Assembly (NCBI RefSeq): GCF_000407545.1
Contig: NZ_ASWH01000001.1
Span: 1,007,501 to 1,071,500, forward strand
Origin: Enterococcus gilvus ATCC BAA-350
GTDB taxonomy: Bacteria > Bacillota > Bacilli > Lactobacillales > Enterococcaceae
DNA length: 64,000 nucleotides
Direction of reading: 5' to 3'
In this document: one piece after another, positions 1 to 6,581 of the stretch
How positions within the stretch are numbered: position 1 is the first letter of the stretch
Layout: every line of letters starts with the position of its first letter
Notes under the pieces: model-generated
What the model saw: only the letters and a program-made list of their open reading frames with translations
Databases searched by the model: none
What the model was told of the DNA's origin: nothing
Translations under genes and position numbers: made by a program

Positions 1-133
1 ATAGATTTGAATCTTCAAAAGCTTGTTATAACTTTTTTTATTAACAGTAATGGAATTTGAAAATAAGGATATTATTTTTAGTCACAAATTGTTCATGTTA
101 TACTAAAATTATGAAGTATATTGGAGGAACGAG

Positions 134-1447
134 ATGGCTAAGCGAGCATTTAAAGGTGGAATTGATTTACATCAAGATCCAGCTTTACAGTTAAGAGGAA
201 TTGACGAGTATAAGAAAGTAGAAAGTATTTACCCCAAACGAGTGTATATCCCAGTCCAACAGCATATCGGGGACGCTTCAGAGGTTATTGTATCCGCGGG
301 AGAGCGCGTCTTCCTTGGACAAATAATTGCAAAAATGGGTGAAGGTTTGGGAGCGAATATCCATGCAAGTATCTCTGGCAAAGTCGTGGGAGTGAAAGAG
401 ATTGATCAAGGACAAGGAGATGAGATGACCTGCGTGGTCATAGAAAATGATTTTCTTGAGCGACCAAGGGAGGTACACCACGAAACCATTGATGAATTGA
501 CCCCAGAAATGATCGTCGAGCGAGTGGAAACTGCTGGTGTAGTTGGTTTAGGTGGAGCGACTTTTCCTAGTCATGTAAAACTAAACCCTAAAGAAGATAT
601 CCATACGTGCATTTTTAACGGTGCTGAATGTGAACCGCTACTGATGGCAGATGCGGCGTTGATGGCAACACAAGGCGAGAAGCTGCTAAAGGGGTGTGAG
701 TTGGTATTAAAGGCTGTAGCAGCCGAAGAGGGCATAATCGCAATTGAAGATGATAAACAAGAAGCCATCGAGGTTATGAAGGATCTGTGCAAAGACGTTC
801 CGAAACTTTCGGTGATTGAGGTGCCATCGGTATACCCTCAGGGAAGTACCGAAATGCTTTTCAAAACAATTACCGGAATGGAAGAGCCTGCGGACGGATC
901 AACGAGGGATCTAGGCTATTTGATCATTAATGTCGCTACTACTGCTGCAGTGTATGAAGCGATTGATCCTGGAATTCCGTTGAGTCATCGGATTTGCTCG
1001 GTCGTTGGAGATGTTAAACAACAAAAAAATGTTTACTTTCCGATTGGGACCTCCATTGAAGAAATGATCGATTTTTGTGGGGGATTTGACGGAAAGCCAT
1101 CGAAAATCATAACTGGCGGTTTTATGATGGGGAAAACAGTGGATACGATGGCGGCTTCATTAACCAAATCAGCCAATGGGTTGATTATTATTAATGAAGC
1201 ACACGATCAAGATAGCACGCCTAGTCCATGTATTATGTGCGCGCGTTGTGTAGATGTTTGTCCCATCGGTCTTTTACCACACCAACTTGAGAAGAGCTAT
1301 TTGAAGGAAAACTGGGAGCGGCTGGAGAAGCTTTATGTGGATAGTTGTATCAATTGCGGTTGCTGCACCTACATTTGCCCTGCACGCCGTCATTTAGCGG
1401 AGCACATTATCGCCGGTCAACAAGCGGTTAAGGAAAGGCAGGGATAG
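134..1447 (+). CDS. rnfC: RnfC-like electron transport subunit
   Basis: RnfC is the peripheral NADH/flavin and iron-sulfur subunit of the membrane-bound Rnf complex, which couples electron transfer to ion movement. The 437-residue product has the family order: an N-terminal lipoyl-like barrel, a glycine-rich nucleotide region (GLGGATFP near residue 140, then NGAECEP), and two ferredoxin-type clusters, CIMCARCVDVCP near 366 and CINCGCCTYICP near 404, enough for two [4Fe-4S] centres. ATG follows TTGGAGGAACGAG, a strong ribosome site. rnfD begins 2 bp after its stop. No RnfA, B, E or G gene follows, so the usual six-subunit complex is not encoded here; genes upstream of base 1 cannot be seen, but the 133-bp leader suggests that this gene starts the operon. 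Confidence 0.9.
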   Translation: MAKRAFKGGIDLHQDPALQLRGIDEYKKVESIYPKRVYIPVQQHIGDASEVIVSAGERVFLGQIIAKMGEGLGANIHASISGKVVGVKEIDQGQGDEMTCVVIENDFLERPREVHHETIDELTPEMIVERVETAGVVGLGGATFPSHVKLNPKEDIHTCIFNGAECEPLLMADAALMATQGEKLLKGCELVLKAVAAEEGIIAIEDDKQEAIEVMKDLCKDVPKLSVIEVPSVYPQGSTEMLFKTITGMEEPADGSTRDLGYLIINVATTAAVYEAIDPGIPLSHRICSVVGDVKQQKNVYFPIGTSIEEMIDFCGGFDGKPSKIITGGFMMGKTVDTMAASLTKSANGLIIINEAHDQDSTPSPCIMCARCVDVCPIGLLPHQLEKSYLKENWERLEKLYVDSCINCGCCTYICPARRHLAEHIIAGQQAVKERQG

Positions 1448-1449
1448 GA

Positions 1450-2439
1450 ATGGATCAGAAACGTTCGTTTGAGGCGTTGCGCAGCTCCCGTCATCCGATG
1501 ATGGAGGCTTCCCCTCATTTATTGTATCGGGAAAAAACAGATCGTATTATGCAACTGGTCGTACTTGCATTGATGCCTAGCATTTTTGCATCCATTGTTT
1601 TCTTTGGTATCCGTTCGCTATTGCTCTATGTGATCGCCGTAGGGACGTGTTTACTTGCTGAATTTTTATGGTTCAAGCTGCGTAGACATACATTGCCTAA
1701 AGATTATTCGGCAGTCGTTACTGGGGTGTTGCTGGCTATGAGCTTGCCCGCTAGTGTTCCTTTGTGGTATCCAGCGTTGGGCGGTGTTATTGGGATCGTC
1801 ATTGCGAAAGAAGTGTTCGGCGGGATTGGCCGAAATTTGTTAAATCCGGCTTTGACTGGACGAGCGGTGTTACGCTTGATCTTTGTAACAGAGATGTCTG
1901 CAAATGTTCAGCCGCGTCCTTTTTTCTCAACTGGCGGATTGGATGTCGTGTCTTCAGCGACGCCATTAATGGAGGCAAAAGCAGGTGAAAGTTTAAGCTC
2001 CGGGCAAATACTAGACAGTTTAACAGGCTTAATTGCTGGGAAAAATGCTGAAACAACAGCGATTCTATTGCTTTTAGGCGGCATATTTTTGCTATATAAA
2101 AAAGTGATTACTTGGCACATCCCCCTTTGCATGATTGGGACGATAGTCGTTGTTTCTTTCTTTTTTGGAAAGGGTGATCCTACGATCGTTTTTGCGAACG
2201 TATTTGGCGGTGCAACAATGTTAGGTGCCTTTTTCATGGCTACGGATTACAGCACCTCTCCAACGACACCAAAAGGTGAAATAATTTATGGTATTTGTTG
2301 CGGGTTGCTTTTAGTTGCTTGGCGTCAATTCAGTTCGATGCCTGAGGGGATGACGTTCATTTTATTGATAATGAATTGTTTTGTTCCGCTCATTGATCAT
2401 TTGATCATTCCTAGAGCATACGGCGTGGAAAAACAATAG
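1450..2439 (+). CDS. rnfD: RnfD-like membrane flavoprotein subunit
   Basis: RnfD/NqrB-family integral membrane subunit, which in known complexes carries a covalently bound FMN on a threonine and takes part in ion-coupled electron transfer. The 329-residue product has many hydrophobic segments. The motif GGATMLGAFFMATD near residues 253-266 matches the flavinylation region, with Thr256 the likely attachment site. It is followed by the TTPKG loop typical of the family. It is translationally close to rnfC (2-bp gap) and ends the pair, since the next gene is an unrelated phosphatase 140 bp away. FMN attachment would need an ApbE-type flavin transferase, which is not in this window. Confidence 0.88.
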   Translation: MDQKRSFEALRSSRHPMMEASPHLLYREKTDRIMQLVVLALMPSIFASIVFFGIRSLLLYVIAVGTCLLAEFLWFKLRRHTLPKDYSAVVTGVLLAMSLPASVPLWYPALGGVIGIVIAKEVFGGIGRNLLNPALTGRAVLRLIFVTEMSANVQPRPFFSTGGLDVVSSATPLMEAKAGESLSSGQILDSLTGLIAGKNAETTAILLLLGGIFLLYKKVITWHIPLCMIGTIVVVSFFFGKGDPTIVFANVFGGATMLGAFFMATDYSTSPTTPKGEIIYGICCGLLLVAWRQFSSMPEGMTFILLIMNCFVPLIDHLIIPRAYGVEKQ

Positions 2440-2493
2440 AAAATTTCTGTAAAAAGTAGACGTCCTTTCATTCAAGTGATAAAGTGATAACGG

Positions 2494-2511
2494 TACTGGT
2501 AATCACCAGTA
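2494..2511. promoter_or_regulatory. Short perfect dyad between rnfD and phosphatase gene
   Basis: TACTGGT and ACCAGTA are separated by 4 bases. There is no T-run after it, so it looks more like an operator than a terminator. An AT-only hairpin (AAATTGAAAA with TTTTCAATTT, 2527-2560) follows and may weakly end the rnf transcript. No regulator can be assigned. Confidence 0.3.
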
Positions 2512-2583
2512 GATATTACAAGAATTAAATTGAAAACTATGATTCATTGATTTTCAATTTTGGGATAGAAAGGATTGTTCTAT

Positions 2584-3144
2584 TTGCTTTACGTAGCGAG
2601 ACATGGAGAAACAGAATGGAATAAACAAGGAATTATTTCAGGGAGAAGTGACATTGCGCTCTCAGGAGTTGGGTATCGGCAAGCGGCAAAGTTAGCAGAA
2701 GAGGTCGCACAACTGGATAAACCAATCACTCGAATCATCCATTCGCCATTAGAACGTGCCTATGAAACTGCTCGAATCGTCGGAGAAAAAAATCAGTTAT
2801 CTCTGAATGTTGACAACCGATTGATTGAATTAGATTACGGAGATTATGATGGCACAAGTGATGAACAAGAAGGTTATTTAAAGACCCGCACACAATTTGC
2901 ATTACGGTATCCGAATGGCGAGTCTTTGATGGATGTCTATGCGCGAATCGTTCCTTTACTAGAGGAACTGGAGCAAGATCAAGAAAATGTTTATTTGTTG
3001 GTTTGTCACAATTCTGTGATTCGAGCCATCAAAAACTATTTTGAACCATTAGAAAACGACAAAGTATTTGATTACCGTACTCCAAATGCAAAGCTTATCA
3101 GTTTTGATTGGAAAAACGCGGCAGTAGTCAGTAAAAGCGCGTAG
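2584..3144 (+). CDS. Histidine phosphatase (phosphoglycerate mutase-like)
   Basis: Member of the histidine phosphatase superfamily. The phospho-acceptor motif RHGETEWN lies at the extreme N-terminus and a second catalytic histidine is probably in LLVCHNSVIRA. Such proteins of about 185 residues are usually broad phosphatases rather than true glycolytic mutases. An upstream TTG at 2575 is possible, but the AAAGGA ribosome site at 2569-2574 leaves no room for it. The TTG at 2584 has about 9 bases of spacing and gives the expected start MLYVARHGETEWN. It is a single gene closed by the terminator at 3151-3179. Confidence 0.8.
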   Translation: MLYVARHGETEWNKQGIISGRSDIALSGVGYRQAAKLAEEVAQLDKPITRIIHSPLERAYETARIVGEKNQLSLNVDNRLIELDYGDYDGTSDEQEGYLKTRTQFALRYPNGESLMDVYARIVPLLEELEQDQENVYLLVCHNSVIRAIKNYFEPLENDKVFDYRTPNAKLISFDWKNAAVVSKSA

Positions 3145-3180
3145 AAAAAAGACAGGACATTTTGCTCCTGTCTTTTTTTG
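3144..3180. terminator. Bidirectional intrinsic terminator
   Basis: GACAGGA (3151-3157) pairs with TCCTGTC (3166-3172), with T8 on the right and A6 on the left. It can serve both the phosphatase gene and the convergent dehydrogenase gene. Confidence 0.9.
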
Positions 3181-3183
3181 TAT

Positions 3184-4089
3184 CTAAATTGAGTCATGCA
3201 TAGCGTGGATCGTTTGAATCGTGTGCCTCCATTTTTCTTGCTCTGTCTCGGAAAGAATCAATGGGAAACTTTCAGTGATCCCTTTTAAAGACACCTTTGC
3301 GGGAGAACCCACATAACAGTCTTCATCCAGATGGTAATGACTCACTGGGACAACGAGATGATTGTTATTTAAAATGGCTTCGACAATTCGTGCTGATTGA
3401 ATAGCGATCCCGTAAGAGGTATATCCTTTCCCGCGGAAGGTCACCCAACCACCATCGCGAGCGGCATCATCCAAAGCAGCAAGTTTTTCCGGAGTCAACG
3501 TATCGATGATGGGGATACCGCCGATCCGTACACTTGACCAAGCGACGAATTGGCTTTCGCCGTGCTCCCCAATCACGTAGCCATCAATAGCTGAAGGATG
3601 AACGTCTAACTTTTTGCTGACCGCATGTTTCATACGCCCAGTGTCTAAGGAGGTACCGGTGCCAAAGACACGCTCACGTGGGAAACCAGTCAATTCTTGC
3701 AAGTATTGAGTGATTACATCGCAAGGATTTGTGATATTCAGTAAGATGCCGTTAAATCCAGATGCCTTAATCTTGGGCGCCCATTCCTCAACGATCGTTT
3801 TGGTCAAATTTAATTCCGCGAACCGATCGGGGTTTCCCTCAAAGATCGAGATGTCTCCTGCAGAAAAAAGGATCACATCTGTATCTGCCAATTCTGACAA
3901 GGCAGGCTCGATCAATCGAACCTGATGATTTTGCTCCATTTGTCCGTCCATCAGATCATTTAATTCCGCTTGGAGGATATCCGCTCGAGAATCGAACAGA
4001 ACCAATTCATCCACTATATTTTTTGAAATTAACGTATAAGCAGTCGTACTTCCGACATGCCCCATACCAATAATTGCGACTTTTTTCAT
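3184..4089 (-). CDS. L-2-hydroxyisocaproate dehydrogenase-like (LDH/MDH family)
   Basis: NAD-dependent L-2-hydroxyacid dehydrogenase that would interconvert 2-oxo acids and L-2-hydroxy acids in the cytosol. The 301-residue product has the Rossmann start VAIIGMGHVGS, the NPCD motif near 121, TSLDTGR near 146 and the catalytic histidine in IGEHGES (His176). Arg89 sits where lactate dehydrogenases have the mobile-loop arginine. The 78-IFEG loop and overall look fit the lactobacillar L-hydroxyisocaproate dehydrogenases better than classical lactate dehydrogenase; that choice is inference. Start ATG at 4089 was chosen because AGGAAAGG lies 10 bases upstream; an in-frame GTG at 4098 is too close to it. 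Confidence 0.82.
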   Translation of the reverse strand: MKKVAIIGMGHVGSTTAYTLISKNIVDELVLFDSRADILQAELNDLMDGQMEQNHQVRLIEPALSELADTDVILFSAGDISIFEGNPDRFAELNLTKTIVEEWAPKIKASGFNGILLNITNPCDVITQYLQELTGFPRERVFGTGTSLDTGRMKHAVSKKLDVHPSAIDGYVIGEHGESQFVAWSSVRIGGIPIIDTLTPEKLAALDDAARDGGWVTFRGKGYTSYGIAIQSARIVEAILNNNHLVVPVSHYHLDEDCYVGSPAKVSLKGITESFPLILSETEQEKWRHTIQTIHAMHDSI

Positions 4090-4176
4090 GTGCAACACGC
4101 CTTTCCTATAAAACTTTCTATTTAAAAAAGAATGCGCCTAACATGAGAAAATGTCAATAGAATAATGAAGGTACCA

Positions 4177-4626
4177 TTAATTTGATTCGTGTTCTTTTAA
4201 AATGTGGTAGATTCGTTCGCAATCAGCCGAGGTTCCTCTTAATTCATAATCTGCTAAAAAGGGAAACCCGAATGCCTCGCTGTATTGTTTAGCAGTCAAA
4301 CAATATTGATAATTAAAATTTTTGTTCCCACTGCCAACAACGCCAAGACATTTTTTATAGTTATCTTCGTAGTCTAAATAGTCACGCAGAACATCGGTCA
4401 ATATTTCTGTATCGCCACTATCGACACCGTTACCGCCCTCTAAATAGGTCGGAACAAATGCGAAAAATGAGTCATCTTCTTTTTCAAAGGGACTATTTTC
4501 AGAAATTTCTTTTGAAGTAATCAAAGGATTCTCATTATTTTGTTGATGCTGTTCGTCACTATACGTCTTCAAATGTTGAACAAAAGCACGGGTGTTTCCT
4601 GAAATTGAGATATATAAAATTTTCAT
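4177..4626 (-). CDS. nrdI: NrdI flavodoxin for class Ib ribonucleotide reductase
   Basis: NrdI is a small FMN protein that delivers an oxidant to build the Mn(III)2-tyrosyl cofactor of class Ib ribonucleotide reductase (NrdF). The 149-residue product has the phosphate loop SISGNTR near residues 6-12, the TYLEGGNG loop, and GSGNKNFNYQYC, all NrdI features. The open frame runs 255 bases further upstream, but TAGGAGGAATCAATCC directly before the ATG at 4626 fixes the start. nrdE and nrdF are not next to it, which is unusual because these genes often cluster. Transcription probably starts from an extended -10 at 4779-4771, giving a leader of roughly 140 bases. Confidence 0.88.
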   Translation of the reverse strand: MKILYISISGNTRAFVQHLKTYSDEQHQQNNENPLITSKEISENSPFEKEDDSFFAFVPTYLEGGNGVDSGDTEILTDVLRDYLDYEDNYKKCLGVVGSGNKNFNYQYCLTAKQYSEAFGFPFLADYELRGTSADCERIYHILKEHESN

Positions 4627-4770
4627 GGATTGATTCCTCCTACAGTAATCATAACTATTTTTAGAATGCCAAAGCAAGCGGTAGGGCTGCCTAAAGACTG
4701 TCGAAATTCCAAATGAGCAACGCCCAATCTTCGTTAAGAAAACGAACTTTCTTATATTTCCGACGTTTAG

Positions 4771-4779
4771 ATTATAGCA
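4771..4779 (-). promoter_or_regulatory. Extended -10 promoter of nrdI
   Basis: Read on the minus strand this is TGCTATAAT, a perfect extended -10 element; the -35 is weak. The leader contains a TTCGTT/AACGAA hairpin (4732-4748) but I match it to no known riboswitch. Confidence 0.5.
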
Positions 4780-4801
4780 TGAAAAATATCCCAGGATGAT
4801 A

Positions 4802-4815
4802 TGTAAACGCTTGCA
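4802..4815 (+). promoter_or_regulatory. cre site (CcpA operator) over ncRNA promoter
   Basis: TGTAAACGCTTGCA matches the 14-base cre consensus (TGWAARCGYTWNCW) at every position. It overlaps the -35 box of the promoter at 4811-4839, a placement that normally means CcpA-dependent repression by preferred sugars. Confidence 0.8.
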
Positions 4816-4839
4816 AAAAGTGGCGTAATATGGTATAAC
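4811..4839 (+). promoter_or_regulatory. Sigma-A promoter of a structured RNA
   Basis: TTGCAA and TATAAC are separated by 17 bases, predicting a transcript start near 4846. No coding frame with a ribosome site follows before the terminator at 5153-5181. Confidence 0.75.
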
Positions 4840-4845
4840 TATAGA

Positions 4846-5181
4846 TGTAAGGGATAGGTCCCTAAGTTGTAAAAAATACAACAGAGATGAACGGAAGCAG
4901 TGTTCATTTCAAAGTGAATGCCGTAATGGCAGAAAGGAAGTAGGGATTTGAAATCTCCTTACCAAGTTATTTTAATCTAGCAGGGAAGAGGAATGTAGAC
5001 AGTGGAACCATTTCTCTACTTAGTGGTTAGGCTTGAGCGACATTCGACCATAAAGACGCTTAAGACCTAGTAAAGGGTGTAAATATTCCAGAAGTTTTGG
5101 AATGAAGAAAAAACACTTAGCCATTTGACCTGCTAGATTATTTTTTTGCCTAAAAAAGCCAGCTAATCAGCTGGCTTTTTC
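4846..5181 (+). ncRNA. Unassigned structured RNA, about 335 nt, cre-controlled
   Basis: The 584-bp gap between nrdI and mvaS holds a complete noncoding transcription unit: a 17-bp-spaced promoter, a perfect cre, a series of hairpins and an intrinsic terminator. Visible pairings are AGGGA/TCCCT at the 5' end, GTTGTA/TACAAC (4867-4883), TGCC/GGCA, GGAAGTAGGGAT with ATCTCCTTACC, a 10-bp helix GGCTTGAGCG with CGCTTAAGACC, ATTCCA/TGGAAT, and a perfect 12-bp helix TAATCTAGCAGG with CCTGCTAGATTA that encloses about 145 bases at the 3' half. I looked for the conserved cores of RNase P RNA, tmRNA, SRP RNA and T-box leaders and found none. It is not a leader, because the next gene is convergent. Function unknown; a trans-acting sRNA of carbon control is the inference. 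Confidence 0.65.
5153..5181. terminator. Bidirectional terminator (ncRNA / mvaS)
   Basis: AAAAAGCCAGCT (5153-5164), loop AATC, AGCTGGCTTTTT (5169-5180). It ends the rightward RNA and the leftward mvaS message. Confidence 0.9.
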
Positions 5182-5210
5182 GACGCTTAAGGGAACATTA
5201 ATTGAATTTG

Positions 5211-6362
5211 CTACTTGTTATAGTAGCGAATGTCTCCGCTGATTTTATTGATGGCAAACGGAGTTGAATCTGAGAAGGTGTAAGTGCCGCCATCTACAGG
5301 GAGTTTTTCATTGAACATTTCTTCATAAGCTTCCATAGTTAATTGGCTGCGTTCACTTAAAAGTGCTTGGTTTTCGTTGATAGATAAGTGTTGCTTGTAC
5401 CCATCCATCACTGTCATCGAGAAGAACTCGCTGACTGCACCTGATCCGTAGCTGAATAGTCCCACTCGATCACCGGCTGCTAAGCTGCCATTATCTAATA
5501 GGGAGATCAACCCAAGATATAGGGACCCCGTGTAAAGATTACCGACTTGGCGACTATACAACACGGCTTCATCATAACGAGCCTCTAAACGCTGTTGTTC
5601 AGATTCGGACATTTCTGGAAAAATAGCTCGTAAGGCTTTGCGACCCATTTTTGTATAAGGTAAATGGAAAGTCAAAGCTGCGTAGTCTTCACTTGTCGTT
5701 TGGTTGACTTTTTTGTTTTGCTCCCAGATGCGGGTGAATGAATCTATATAGATTTGGTTGGACATATGACCGTCAACTAAAGGATAGTCATGCCCGGCAG
5801 GACGCCAAAAATCGTAAACATCTTCAGAGTAGAAGACACTATCATTATTAAAGGCTAATAAGCGAGGCTCTTTTGTAATCAACATCGCAACGGCTCCGCA
5901 ACCTTGAGTGGGCTCGCCGCCGGTAGCCAGTCCATATTTTGCAATATCTGCTGCAATCACTAAAACTTTGCGCTCTGGATGCAAGCTTACATAGTCATGT
6001 GCTTGCTGTAAAGCGGCAGTTCCGCCGTAACAAGCGTGTTTTATTTCAAATGAACGAGCAAAAGGCTGAATATCTAACAGGGCATGAATAATTACTGCGG
6101 CAGATTTTGAAAAATCGGTACTGGATTCTGTCCCGACGATTACCATGTCGATGTCTTTTTTGTCCTCATCTGTAAGAATTTTTGCAGCAGCACTTGCTCC
6201 TAAAGTGACAATGTCTTGTGTCTCAGGAATAATTGCCATCTGATCTTGTCCAAGACCAATGTGAAATTTGTTGGGATCAGTATCACGCGCATTTGCTAAA
6301 TCCGTCATATCAAGATAATAATTTGGTACGTGAAAACTGATTTTATCAATCCCTATATTCAT
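5211..6362 (-). CDS. mvaS: Hydroxymethylglutaryl-CoA synthase
   Basis: Condenses acetyl-CoA with acetoacetyl-CoA to HMG-CoA in the mevalonate pathway. The length, 383 residues, is that of the enterococcal enzyme. All three catalytic residues are in place: Glu79 in GTESS, Cys111 in KHACYGG, and His233 in TFHLPYTK. The GGEPTQG loop and the YTGSLYLGLISLL and SYGSGAVSEFF segments also match the family. ATG at 6362 follows CTAGGAGGAGCAAT; the frame extends upstream without a ribosome site. It is divergent from mvaE across 219 bp, the usual enterococcal arrangement. Confidence 0.97.
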   Translation of the reverse strand: MNIGIDKISFHVPNYYLDMTDLANARDTDPNKFHIGLGQDQMAIIPETQDIVTLGASAAAKILTDEDKKDIDMVIVGTESSTDFSKSAAVIIHALLDIQPFARSFEIKHACYGGTAALQQAHDYVSLHPERKVLVIAADIAKYGLATGGEPTQGCGAVAMLITKEPRLLAFNNDSVFYSEDVYDFWRPAGHDYPLVDGHMSNQIYIDSFTRIWEQNKKVNQTTSEDYAALTFHLPYTKMGRKALRAIFPEMSESEQQRLEARYDEAVLYSRQVGNLYTGSLYLGLISLLDNGSLAAGDRVGLFSYGSGAVSEFFSMTVMDGYKQHLSINENQALLSERSQLTMEAYEEMFNEKLPVDGGTYTFSDSTPFAINKISGDIRYYNK

Positions 6363-6534
6363 ATTGCTCCTCCTAGTTCTTATTGGTGATTTTTCACATA
6401 AAGAAAACCACCCATGCCTTTCCACTACAAAGAAATCATAGGGAAACGGACATTCTTTTCTTCCAAAAGTAAATATATCACAGAAAGGTCATAATTAGTC
6501 AAGTTTGAATCTTAAGAAATTATAAAACTATCTA

Positions 6535-6543
6535 TGCTATACT
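6535..6543 (+). promoter_or_regulatory. Extended -10 promoter of mvaE
   Basis: TGCTATACT is an extended -10 about 38 bases before the mvaE start; no good -35 is present at the usual distance. Confidence 0.45.
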
Positions 6544-6581
6544 TACATCTGATTTTTAATGAAAACATTGGAGGTGCACTC

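Noticed and set aside
4627..4881. Upstream extension of the nrdI reading frame (85 extra codons)
   Set aside because: It covers the nrdI promoter, leader and the opposite-strand ncRNA promoter; the ATG at 4626 has a strong ribosome site and gives normal NrdI length.
4846..5181. RNase P RNA, tmRNA, SRP RNA or T-box leader
   Set aside because: The conserved GAGGAAAGTCC core, the tRNA-like ends of tmRNA, the SRP GGAA-loop context and the T-box GGTGGNACCGCG block are all absent; a GTGGAACCA string is not enough.
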